Assembly: GCA_029865965.1 (NCBI GenBank)
Contig: JARXAJ010000298.1
Span: 36,884-100,883, forward strand
DNA: 64,000 nt
Origin: Aquabacterium sp.
Lineage (GTDB): Bacteria > Pseudomonadota > Gammaproteobacteria > Burkholderiales > Burkholderiaceae_C
Direction: 5' to 3'
Each line of letters begins with the position of its first letter. The stretch's first letter is position 1. Under the pieces are notes generated by a model that was not told the origin of the DNA, made no database searches, and was given only the letters and a program-made list of their open reading frames with translations. The translations under genes were made by a program, and so were the position numbers. This document shows positions 31,672-40,632 of the stretch, one piece after another.

Positions 31672-33576
31672 CTATGCGATCAACCCGAGTTCCCGCAGCC
31701 TGGCCACCACCACGTCAGCCGCTTCGTCGGCAGAGCCGGTGCTGGTGTTGACACGGAGTTCCGGCATCTGCGGGGCTTCATAGGGCGAATCGATGCCGGT
31801 GAAGTTCTTCAACTCGCCGCGCCGCGCCTTCTTGTACAGGCCCTTCACGTCACGCTGCTCGGCCACATCCAGCGGTGTGTCCACGAACACCTCGATGAAC
31901 TCGCCATCCGCCACCAGGCCACGTGCCATGGCGCGCTCGGCCCGGAACGGTGAGATGAAGGCGGTGATCACGATCAGCCCGGCATCGACCATCAGCCGCG
32001 CCAGTTCGGCCACGCGGCGGATGTTTTCGACCCGGTCGGCCTCGGTGAAGCCCAGGTCCTTGCACAAGCCGTGGCGCACGTTGTCGCCATCGAGCAGGTA
32101 GGTGTGGTGCCCCATCGCATGCAGGCGCTTCTCCACCAGGTTGGCGATGGTGCTCTTGCCGGCGCCAGACAGCCCGGTGAACCACACCACGCCCGGGCGC
32201 TGACCCTTCTGGGTGGCGCGGGCTGCCTTGTCCACATCGACATGCTGCAGATGGATGTTGTGCGACCGGCGCAGCGCAAAGCGCAACATGCCTGCGCCCA
32301 CGGTGGCATGGCTGAGCCGGTCGATCAGGATGAAGCCACCCATTTCGCGGTTGTCGGCATAGGGGTCGAACGCGATCGGCCGGTCCAGCGCCAGGTTGAC
32401 CTCGCCGATCTCGTTGAGCGCCAGTTGCTTGGCTGCCAGATGCTCCATCGTGTTGACATTGACCCGGTACTTCGGCTCCGTGATGGTGGCGTTCACCGTG
32501 CGCGCGCCGATCTTCATCAGATAGGGCCGGCCCGGGTACATCGGCGCGTCGGCCATCCACACCAGTGTGGCCTCGAACTGGTCGGCCACCTCGGCCGGCC
32601 CATCGGCGCCGCTGATCACGTCGCCGCGCGACACGTCCACTTCATCGGCCAGGGTCAGGGTGACAGACTGGCCGGCCACCGCCAGCGGCAGGTCGCCCTC
32701 GGCCGTGACGATGCGCGCCACCGTGCTCTCGCGGCCCGATGGCTGGATGCGCACCCGGTCGCCTGGCCGCACCTGGCCGCCTGCCAGACGACCGGCAAAG
32801 CCGCGAAAGTCCAGATCGGGCCGATTCACCCACTGCACCGGCAGGCGCAGCGGGCCTTGTTGCAGGCGGCCTTCATCCACTTCCACGGTCTCCAGCCAGC
32901 CCATCAGCGTGGGCCCGCGGAACCAGGGTGTCTGGTGGCTGGGCTGCAGCATGTTGTCGCCCTTGAGCGCCGACAGCGGGATCGCGGTGATGCCCTCCAG
33001 TCCGATCTGCCGGGCGAAGGCCCGGTAGTCGTCGACGATGCGCTCGAAGGTGGCTTGGCTGTAGCCGACCAGGTCCATCTTGTTGATCGCCAGCACCACC
33101 CGCCGGATGCCGATCAGGCTGACCAGGTAGCTGTGGCGGCGGGTTTGCGTCAGCACGCCCTTGCGGGCGTCGATCAGGATCACCGCCACATCGGCGGTGG
33201 ACGCGCCGGTGACCATGTTGCGGGTGTATTGCTCGTGGCCGGGGGTGTCGGCCACGATGAACTTGCGCCGCTCGGTGCTGAAGTAGCGGTAGGCCACGTC
33301 GATGGTGATGCCCTGCTCGCGCTCGGCCGCCAGGCCGTCGACGAGCAGCGCAAAGTCGATGTCGCCGCCCTGCGTGCCCCACTTCCGGCTGTCAGCCTCG
33401 ATCGCCGCGAGCTGGTCCTCGAACAGCATCTTGGCGTCATACAGCAGGCGGCCGATCAGCGTGCTCTTGCCATCGTCCACGCTGCCGCAGGTGATGAAGC
33501 GCAGCAGGCTTTTGTGCGCATGCTGCTGCAGGTAGGCGCCGATGTCGGTGGCAATGAGTTCTGAGACATGTGACAT
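31672..33576 (-). CDS. cysNC: Bifunctional sulfate adenylyltransferase subunit 1/adenylylsulfate kinase
   Basis: [19 protein letters not shown] GTPase; C-terminal [28 protein letters not shown]...[14 protein letters not shown] kinase. Confidence 0.95.
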   Translation of the reverse strand: MSHVSELIATDIGAYLQQHAHKSLLRFITCGSVDDGKSTLIGRLLYDAKMLFEDQLAAIEADSRKWGTQGGDIDFALLVDGLAAEREQGITIDVAYRYFSTERRKFIVADTPGHEQYTRNMVTGASTADVAVILIDARKGVLTQTRRHSYLVSLIGIRRVVLAINKMDLVGYSQATFERIVDDYRAFARQIGLEGITAIPLSALKGDNMLQPSHQTPWFRGPTLMGWLETVEVDEGRLQQGPLRLPVQWVNRPDLDFRGFAGRLAGGQVRPGDRVRIQPSGRESTVARIVTAEGDLPLAVAGQSVTLTLADEVDVSRGDVISGADGPAEVADQFEATLVWMADAPMYPGRPYLMKIGARTVNATITEPKYRVNVNTMEHLAAKQLALNEIGEVNLALDRPIAFDPYADNREMGGFILIDRLSHATVGAGMLRFALRRSHNIHLQHVDVDKAARATQKGQRPGVVWFTGLSGAGKSTIANLVEKRLHAMGHHTYLLDGDNVRHGLCKDLGFTEADRVENIRRVAELARLMVDAGLIVITAFISPFRAERAMARGLVADGEFIEVFVDTPLDVAEQRDVKGLYKKARRGELKNFTGIDSPYEAPQMPELRVNTSTGSADEAADVVVARLRELGLIA

Positions 33577-34499
33577 CAGAAGTACCCTTCTTGCTTCTTT
33601 TTCTCCATCGAGGCCGACTGGTCGTGGTCGATCATGCGGCCCTGGCGCTCGCTGGTGCGGGCCAGCAGCATCTCCTGGATGATGGCCGGCAGGGTGTCGG
33701 CCTCGCTCTCGACGGCACCACTCAGCGGGTAGCAGCCCAGCGTGCGGAAGCGCACCTTGCGCATCACCGGCACCTCACCGGGCTCCAGCCGGAAGCGGTC
33801 GTCGTCAACCATCAGCAGCGTGCCGTTGCGCTCGACCACCGGGCGCTCGGCGGCAAGGTACAGCGGCACGATGGGGATGTCCTCCAGCTGGATGTATTGC
33901 CAGATGTCCAGTTCGGTCCAGTTGCTGATCGGGAACACGCGGATCGACTCGCCGGTGCGCTTGCGGGCGTTGTACAGGCTCCACAACTCGGGCCGCTGGG
34001 CCTTCGGGTCCCAGCGGTGCTGGTCGCTGCGGAAGCTGAAGATGCGCTCCTTGGCCCGGCTTTTTTCCTCGTCGCGGCGGGCACCGCCAAAGGCGGCGTC
34101 GAATCCGTGGTGGTCGAGCGCCTGCTTCAGGCCCTGCGTCTTCCACATGTCGGTGTGGATCTGGCTGCCATGGTCGAAGGGGTTGATGCCCATGGCCTTG
34201 GCTTCCGGGTTCTGCCACACCAGCAGCGGCATGCCCATCTCGGTGGCCATGCGTTCGCGCATCGCGTACATGGCGCGGAACTTCCACGTGGTGTCGACAT
34301 GCAGCAACGGGAAGGGCGGTGGCGCCGGGTAGAAGGCCTTGCGCGCCAGGTGCAGCATCGTGGCCGAGTCCTTGCCGATCGAGTACAGCATCACCGGCTT
34401 GTCGCACTCGGCAACCACCTCACGAAGGATATGGATGCTCTCTGCCTCCAGGCGTTGCAGGTGGGTCAACCGGGCGGGCGTGGCAGAAGTCATGGGCAT
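33576..34499 (-). CDS. cysD: Sulfate adenylyltransferase subunit 2
   Basis: [46 protein letters not shown]. Confidence 0.95.
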   Translation of the reverse strand: MPMTSATPARLTHLQRLEAESIHILREVVAECDKPVMLYSIGKDSATMLHLARKAFYPAPPPFPLLHVDTTWKFRAMYAMRERMATEMGMPLLVWQNPEAKAMGINPFDHGSQIHTDMWKTQGLKQALDHHGFDAAFGGARRDEEKSRAKERIFSFRSDQHRWDPKAQRPELWSLYNARKRTGESIRVFPISNWTELDIWQYIQLEDIPIVPLYLAAERPVVERNGTLLMVDDDRFRLEPGEVPVMRKVRFRTLGCYPLSGAVESEADTLPAIIQEMLLARTSERQGRMIDHDQSASMEKKKQEGYF

Positions 34500-34654
34500 C
34501 GGGCTGGGGGTGGCGTGTGACGGCGGTCAGATCGCATGGCGATTGGGCGCCGCGTTGCGCTGGCGGTGTCCGCCACAATTCGGCGCTTCGGCGCGTCTTC
34601 GAGAAGGCGCTGATGTTGCCAGAACTCACCCATAACTCCATTGCAGCCCCACCC

Positions 34655-35437
34655 ATGATCAGTGCTGAGTCTTTCGAAGCCCTGGCCGCTTTGGCCCGCC
34701 AGGCTGGTGATGTGGTGATGGCCGTCTACGCCACGGATTTCACCGTGCGCGGCAAGAACGATGCCTCGCCAGTCACCGAAGCCGATGAGCGCGCCGAGGC
34801 CGTCATCCTCGCCGGCCTGGCCCGGCTGGCCCCTGACATTCCGGTGGTGGCGGAAGAATCGGTGGCCGCCGGCCGCACCCCCGATGTGTCGGGCGGCCGC
34901 TTCTGGCTGGTCGACCCGCTCGACGGCACGCGCGAGTTCATCCACCGCAATGGCGAGTTCACCGTCAACATCGCGTTGATCGACCAGGGCCGCCCGGTGG
35001 CCGGCGTGGTGCTGGCGCCAGCGGTGGGCGGGCCCGCCGGCCGGCTGTTTGCCGGCGTGGTGGGCCAGGGCGCCTGGGTCGAGGATGCACATGGCCGGCG
35101 GCCGATCCACTGCCGCGCCGTGCCGGCAGACGGCCTGACCGTGGTGGCCAGCCGGTCGCATGGTGATGCCGCGGCGCTGGACGCATTTCTTGCCGGCCGC
35201 CGGGTGGCGCAGCTGGCCAATGCGGGCTCGTCGCTCAAGCTGTGCCTGCTGGCCGAAGGCGCTGCCGATCTGTACCCCCGCCATGGCCGCACCATGGAAT
35301 GGGACATCGCTGCCGGCCACGCCGTGCTGGCCGCTGCCGGCGGGCAGGTGTGGTTGATCGACGGCAGTGCACCGCTGGGCTACGGCAAGCCCGGGTTCGA
35401 AAACCCGCACTTCTACGCTGCCGGCACCGGCCGCTGA
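34655..35437 (+). CDS. cysQ: 3'(2'),5'-bisphosphate nucleotidase
   Basis: KNDASPVTEADERAE; VAEES; FWLVDPLDGTREFIHRNGEFTVNIALI; alternative start at 34613. Confidence 0.93.
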   Translation: MISAESFEALAALARQAGDVVMAVYATDFTVRGKNDASPVTEADERAEAVILAGLARLAPDIPVVAEESVAAGRTPDVSGGRFWLVDPLDGTREFIHRNGEFTVNIALIDQGRPVAGVVLAPAVGGPAGRLFAGVVGQGAWVEDAHGRRPIHCRAVPADGLTVVASRSHGDAAALDAFLAGRRVAQLANAGSSLKLCLLAEGAADLYPRHGRTMEWDIAAGHAVLAAAGGQVWLIDGSAPLGYGKPGFENPHFYAAGTGR

Positions 35438-35441
35438 CGGC

Positions 35442-36455
35442 TCAGACCTTGTAGTAAGCCCGGTACCAGGCCATGAAGCGGCCCACGCCCTCGTCGATCG
35501 ACGTGGCGGGGCGGAAGCCGGTCCAGGCTTGCAGCGCAGAGACATCGGCATAGGTGGCCGGCACATCGCCCGGCTGGATGTCCATCAGCAGCTTCTGCGC
35601 CGTCTTGCCCGTGTGGCGCTCGATCGCGGCGATAAAGTCCAGCAGCGGCACCGGGTCGTGGTTGCCGATGTTGAAGACCCGGTACGGCGCCCAGCTGCTG
35701 GCGGTGTCGGCTACCACCTTGTCGTAGCCGGGGTCGGCCTGCGGCGGGCGGTCCAGCGTGTGCACCACGCCGGCGGCGATGTCGTCGACGTAGGTGAAGT
35801 CGCGCACCATCTTGCCGTGGTTGAACACCTGGATCGTCTCGCCCGCCAGGATCGCCCGGGTGAACAGGAACAGCGCCATGTCGGGCCGGCCCCAAGGGCC
35901 GTAGACGGTGAAAAAGCGCAGGCCGGTGGTGGGCAGGTTGAACAAGTGGCTGTAGGTGTGGGCCATCAGCTCGTTGGCCTTCTTGCTGGCGGCATACAGG
36001 CTCACCGGGTGGTCCACGCCGTGGTGCTCACTGAAGGGCATCACCGTGTTGCCGCCATACACGCTGCTGCTGCTGGCATACACCAGGTGCTGCACGCCAT
36101 GGTGGCGGCAGCCTTCCAGGATGTTGGTGAAGCCGACGATGTTGCTGTCGATGTAGGCGTGCGGGTCGACCAGGGAGTGCCGCACCCCGGCCTGTGCGGC
36201 CAGGTGCACCACCCGGTCGAAGCGCTCGGCTGCAAACAGCGCGGGCATGGCGCTGCGGTCGGCCACGTCCAGCTGCACGAAGCGGAAGTTGGCGTCGCCT
36301 GTCAGGCGCGCGAGCCGGTCTTGCTTGAGCTGCGGGTCGTAGTAGGCGTTCAGGTTGTCCAGGCCGACAACGGTGTCGCCACGGTCCAGCAGCAGGCGGG
36401 CGACGTGGGAGCCGATGAAGCCGGCAACGCCGGTGAGCAGGATGTGCATGGTCAC
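35442..36455 (-). CDS. NAD-dependent epimerase, probable UDP-glucuronate 4-epimerase
   Basis: HILLTGVAGFIGSHVARLLLDRGDTVVGLDNLNAYYDPQLKQDRL; YAASKKANELMAHTYSHLFNLPTTGLRFFTVYGPWGRPDMALFLFT. Confidence 0.92.
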   Translation of the reverse strand: MTMHILLTGVAGFIGSHVARLLLDRGDTVVGLDNLNAYYDPQLKQDRLARLTGDANFRFVQLDVADRSAMPALFAAERFDRVVHLAAQAGVRHSLVDPHAYIDSNIVGFTNILEGCRHHGVQHLVYASSSSVYGGNTVMPFSEHHGVDHPVSLYAASKKANELMAHTYSHLFNLPTTGLRFFTVYGPWGRPDMALFLFTRAILAGETIQVFNHGKMVRDFTYVDDIAAGVVHTLDRPPQADPGYDKVVADTASSWAPYRVFNIGNHDPVPLLDFIAAIERHTGKTAQKLLMDIQPGDVPATYADVSALQAWTGFRPATSIDEGVGRFMAWYRAYYKV

Positions 36456-36645
36456 GGTGGTGGTGGGTGCGGGCCGGACCGTCGGCCGCTGCCCTGGATT
36501 GTTGCCGCTGCAAACCGGTGCAAGTGGCTGTCGGGCGGGTTTTCCGTGGCGGGTGGCACGGCTGTAGTGGGGCCGTCACCGCATTGAAGGGGCGGACAGG
36601 CAGAATCCCCGCGTTGACCGTGGGTCAGGACTGGAGCACGAAAGC

Positions 36646-37986
36646 ATGAAGATTACCGTGGTGGGTGCAGGGTATGTCGGTTTGGTGACGGGGGCTTGCC
36701 TGGCAGAGATGGGCAACCATGTGGTGTGCCTGGATGTCGACCCGCGCAAGATCGACATGCTGCAGCGCGGCGAGGTGCCGATCCACGAACCAGGCCTGGA
36801 CGCGGTGATCGCCCGCAACGCCGCCGCCGGCCGCCTGCAGTTCACCACCGACGTGGCTGCCGCCGTGGGACACGGCACCATGCAGTTCATCGGTGTGGGC
36901 ACCCCGCCCGATGAAGACGGCTCGGCCGACCTGCAATACGTGCTGGCTGCGGCCGAGAGCATCGGCCGCCACATGACCGACTACAAGGTGGTCATCGACA
37001 AGAGCACCGTGCCGGTGGGCACCGCCGACAAAGTGCGCACCCGCATTGCCCAGGTGCTGGCCGAGCGCGGGGTGGACATCAAGTACGCGGTGGTCAGCAA
37101 CCCCGAATTTCTGAAGGAAGGCGCGGCGGTCGATGACTTCATGCGGCCCGACCGCATCGTGGTGGGCTGCGACGACGAGCGCGCCAGCCTGCTGATGCGC
37201 GCGGTGTACGCGCCCTTCATGCGCAACCGCGACAAGCTGGTGCTGATGGATGTGCGCAGTGCCGAATTCACCAAGTACGCAGCCAACGCCATGCTGGCCA
37301 CCCGCATCAGCTTCATGAACGAGCTGGCCCTGCTGGCCGAGCGGGTGGGCGCCGACATCGAATGGGTGCGCAAGGGCATCGGCACCGACCCCCGCATCGG
37401 CTCGCAGTTCCTGTATGCAGGCGCCGGTTATGGCGGGTCGTGCTTCCCCAAGGACGTGAAGGCGCTGATCCGCACCGGCCGTGACAACGGCATGCAGCTG
37501 GGCGTGCTGCAGGCGGTGGAAGACGCGAATGAGCGCCAGAAGCAGGTGCTGGTGCAGCGGGTGGTGGCGCGGTTCGGTGACGACCTGAGCGGCCGCACCT
37601 TCGCCATCTGGGGCCTGGCCTTCAAGCCCAACACCGACGACATGCGCGAGGCGCCCAGCCGGGTGCTCATCGACGAGCTCAGCCGGCGCGGCGCCACCCT
37701 GCAGGCCTATGACCCGGTGGCCATGCCCGAGGCGCGGCGTGTGCTGGCCGGCACGCCGCGCCTGCATTTCGCCGACAACCAGAGCGCCGCGCTGGAAGGC
37801 GCCGATGCCTTGCTGATCGTCACCGAGTGGAAGGAATTCCGCACGCCTGATTTCGACCAGATCAAGGCCATGCTGAAGCAGCCGCTGATCCTGGACGGCC
37901 GCAACCTGTATGAGCCGGCGCTGATGCAGGAGTTCGGCATCGACTACGTCGGCGTGGGCCGGGCACCCGCGCCCGCCGCCAGCTGA
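36646..37986 (+). CDS. ugd: UDP-glucose 6-dehydrogenase
   Basis: [49 protein letters not shown]. Confidence 0.96.
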   Translation: MKITVVGAGYVGLVTGACLAEMGNHVVCLDVDPRKIDMLQRGEVPIHEPGLDAVIARNAAAGRLQFTTDVAAAVGHGTMQFIGVGTPPDEDGSADLQYVLAAAESIGRHMTDYKVVIDKSTVPVGTADKVRTRIAQVLAERGVDIKYAVVSNPEFLKEGAAVDDFMRPDRIVVGCDDERASLLMRAVYAPFMRNRDKLVLMDVRSAEFTKYAANAMLATRISFMNELALLAERVGADIEWVRKGIGTDPRIGSQFLYAGAGYGGSCFPKDVKALIRTGRDNGMQLGVLQAVEDANERQKQVLVQRVVARFGDDLSGRTFAIWGLAFKPNTDDMREAPSRVLIDELSRRGATLQAYDPVAMPEARRVLAGTPRLHFADNQSAALEGADALLIVTEWKEFRTPDFDQIKAMLKQPLILDGRNLYEPALMQEFGIDYVGVGRAPAPAAS

Positions 37987-38001
37987 GGGCGGGGCAGCAC
38001 C

Positions 38002-39276
38002 ATGGCCGAGATGCTTGCCTCTGCAGACACCACCGTCGCAGCGCCGCGCAAGCCGCCCGAACATGCGCCGATGGCGCAGTTCGCGCTGCGCGACGGCCAA
38101 CTGGTGGTGGGTGGTGAACTGCTGACCACGCTGGCCGCCCGCGTCGGCCACACACCGTTCTACGCCTATGACCGCGGCCTGCTGCGCCAGCGTGTGGCCC
38201 AGCTGCGGGCTGCGCTGCCGGCGGCAGTGAAGCTGCATTACGCGATGAAGGCCAACCCGATGCCGGCGGTGGTGGGCCTGATGGCCGGCCTGGTCGATGG
38301 CATCGACGTGGCATCGGCCGGTGAACTGAAGGTGGCGCTGGATGCCGGCGCCCATCCTGCAGAGATCAGCTTTGCCGGCCCCGGCAAGCGCGACCCCGAG
38401 CTGCGCCAGGCCGTGGCCTCCCGGGTGCTGGTCAATGTGGAAAGCCCGCGTGAGCTGGCGGTGCTGGGTGCGGCCTCGCGTGACCTGGGCCTGCCGGCCC
38501 GGGTGGCGGTACGTGTGAACCCTGATTTCGAGCTGAAAGGCTCGGGCATGAAGATGGGCGGCGGCCCCAAACAGTTCGGCATCGATGTGGAGCAATTGCC
38601 GGCGGTGTTCGCCCGCATCGCCGCCGAGGGCCTGCAGTTCGAAGGCTTCCATTTGTTTGCCGGGTCGCAAAACCTGCGCGCCGACGCCATCTGCGAGGCG
38701 CAGAACAAGAGCTACGAGTTGGCGCTGCGCCTGGCGCAAGCCGCCCCGGGCCCGGTGAAGTTCCTCAACCTGGGCGGTGGTTTCGGCATTCCGTACTTCC
38801 CGGGCGAGCAGCCGCTGGACCTGGCGCCCATCGGCGCCAACCTGGCGGCGCTGTGCGCCCGTGCGGCGCACGACATGCCGCAGGCCGGCATCGTCATCGA
38901 GCTGGGCCGCTATTTCGTCGGTGAGGCGGGCGTCTATGTCACCCGCATCGTCGACCGCAAGGTCTCGCGCGGGCAGGTGTTCTTGGTCACCGACGGCGGG
39001 CTCAACCACCATCTGTCGGCATCGGGCAATTTCGGCCAGGTGGTGCGCAAGAACTATCCGGTCACCATCGGCAACAAGGCCGGCTCTGACCAGCGTGAGG
39101 TGGCGTCGGTGGTCGGCCCGCTGTGCACGCCGCTGGACTTGCTGGCCGACCGCATGCAATTGCCGGTGGCCGACGTGGGCGACCTGGCGGTGGTCTACCA
39201 ATCCGGCGCCTATGGCGCCAGCAGCAGCCCGCAGGCCTTCCTGGGCCACCCGAATTGCGTTGAAGTGCTGGTTTGA
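38002..39276 (+). CDS. Pyridoxal-dependent decarboxylase, exosortase A-associated (TIGR03099-like, fold III)
   Basis: TPFYAYDRGLLRQRVAQLRAALPAAVKLHYAMKANPMPAVV; LNLGGGFGIPYFPGEQPLDL. Confidence 0.93.
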   Translation: MAEMLASADTTVAAPRKPPEHAPMAQFALRDGQLVVGGELLTTLAARVGHTPFYAYDRGLLRQRVAQLRAALPAAVKLHYAMKANPMPAVVGLMAGLVDGIDVASAGELKVALDAGAHPAEISFAGPGKRDPELRQAVASRVLVNVESPRELAVLGAASRDLGLPARVAVRVNPDFELKGSGMKMGGGPKQFGIDVEQLPAVFARIAAEGLQFEGFHLFAGSQNLRADAICEAQNKSYELALRLAQAAPGPVKFLNLGGGFGIPYFPGEQPLDLAPIGANLAALCARAAHDMPQAGIVIELGRYFVGEAGVYVTRIVDRKVSRGQVFLVTDGGLNHHLSASGNFGQVVRKNYPVTIGNKAGSDQREVASVVGPLCTPLDLLADRMQLPVADVGDLAVVYQSGAYGASSSPQAFLGHPNCVEVLV

Positions 39277-39301
39277 CGCGCCTCGGCACGGGGCATCCCT
39301 G

Positions 39302-39326
39302 GTTTGCGGGCTGGCAAGCCGCAAAC
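39302..39326. terminator. Stem-loop downstream of the decarboxylase gene (possible terminator/attenuator)
   Basis: gtttgcgg-gctggcaag-ccgcaaac: 8 bp perfect inverted repeat; T-run lies 13 nt further on, so not canonical. Confidence 0.35.
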
Positions 39327-39419
39327 TGACGCTGCAGAATTTTTGTGTCGCGGTGAATCCCGCTGGCGCGGATGCCCATCGCCCATCTGTTGAACGGGCG
39401 CCCACCTGCCGCTTCCACC

Positions 39420-40055
39420 ATGCAGTTCCTGACCGATCGCCCTGCCCGGCAGCGCAGCCTGGCCTTGCTGGCTGCCGCCTGCGTCGCGCTGGGCGCCCAG
39501 GCCGGCACGGTGGAGGCGCCGGTCAAGCTGTTGCAGCCCGAAGGCGGCGTGTCTGCACCGCCCGTCAGCACCCTGGAGCGGGCACTCACCATCGACACCA
39601 ACACCAGCCAACGCAACCTCGATCTGCTGCTGGAGGCCCGCCGCGCAGGGGAAACTGCCAGCCCGATGCGCGCTGGCGGCTTGCCTGCCCAACCTGCGGC
39701 CTTGCCTGCCGGGCTGTCACGCGGCACCCTGGTGCCGCTGGGGCTGCAGGCCCAGGACAGCGTGACCGCGCCCGGCGCGGCTGAGCGGCGTGATTGGCAA
39801 GGTGCGGTACCCGGCCGGGGCCAGGCGGGCCTGCCCGGCGGGCAGCCAGGCATGGGCGGCCCGGGCGCGGATGCAGCGGATCCGGGCCAGGGCCTGTCGG
39901 GGCGTGGCGCCGGCTCGGCCGAGCCCGGCCGGATTGCCGAGGCGCTGGACAACCTGCGGGACTTCGTGCGCGACAACCGCTTTGCATTGCTGGCCGGTGC
40001 CGTCCTGCTGATGTTGACAGGCGCCGGCGTGCAGGCCCTGGCCCGCCGCCGTTAG
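39420..40055 (+). CDS. Hypothetical secreted/membrane-anchored Gly/Pro/Ala-rich protein with C-terminal TM plus Arg tail
   Basis: N-terminal signal ALLAAACVALGAQAG; C-terminal NRFALLAGAVLLMLTGAGVQALARRR; no PEP motif. Confidence 0.6.
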   Translation: MQFLTDRPARQRSLALLAAACVALGAQAGTVEAPVKLLQPEGGVSAPPVSTLERALTIDTNTSQRNLDLLLEARRAGETASPMRAGGLPAQPAALPAGLSRGTLVPLGLQAQDSVTAPGAAERRDWQGAVPGRGQAGLPGGQPGMGGPGADAADPGQGLSGRGAGSAEPGRIAEALDNLRDFVRDNRFALLAGAVLLMLTGAGVQALARRR

Positions 40056-40155
40056 CTGCAGGCCACACCGCGCCGGGGCTGGGGCTGCCCCTGGCGGCAA
40101 AACCAGCGGCTTGCCGCTACCATCCCGGGGAGATTTTCCCCCCAGGAGACTGTGC

Positions 40156-40632
40156 ATGATTTCATTGAAGCTCGAGGTCAACGGCCATGCCGTGGCCACC
40201 CAGGTGGCGCCAGCCACCTTGTTGATCGACCTGCTGCGTGGCCCGCTGGCCCTGACCGGCACGCACGCTGGCTGCGACACCGCCCAGTGTGGTGCCTGCA
40301 CCGTGCTGGTCAATGGTGAAGCGGTCAAGAGCTGCACCCTGTTGGCGGTGCAGGCCCAGGGTGCCAAGGTCACCACCGTGGAGGGCCTGGCCCAGGGCGA
40401 CCTGCTGCACCCGCTGCAGCAGGCCTTCATGGATTGCCACGGCCTGCAGTGCGGTTTCTGCACCCCCGGCATGCTGATGACCAGCGCCTGCCTGCTGGCC
40501 AAGAACCCCAAGCCGACCGAGACCGAAGTGCAGCATGCACTGGAAGGCAACCTGTGCCGCTGCACCGGCTATGTGAAGATCGTGGCGGCCGTGCAGCAGG
40601 CCAGCGCCACCATGGCCGGAGCCCAGGCATGA
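40156..40632 (+). CDS. (2Fe-2S)-binding small subunit of a molybdenum hydroxylase (CoxS-like)
   Basis: GTHAGCDTAQCGACTVLVNG; CGFCTPGMLM; GNLCRCTGY. Confidence 0.95.
   Translation: MISLKLEVNGHAVATQVAPATLLIDLLRGPLALTGTHAGCDTAQCGACTVLVNGEAVKSCTLLAVQAQGAKVTTVEGLAQGDLLHPLQQAFMDCHGLQCGFCTPGMLMTSACLLAKNPKPTETEVQHALEGNLCRCTGYVKIVAAVQQASATMAGAQA

Noticed and set aside
36625-39405. 926 aa minus-strand ORF opposite ugd and the decarboxylase
   Set aside because: Antisense to two well supported genes; composition (H/Q/R/G-rich, no family motifs) indicates a shadow ORF.
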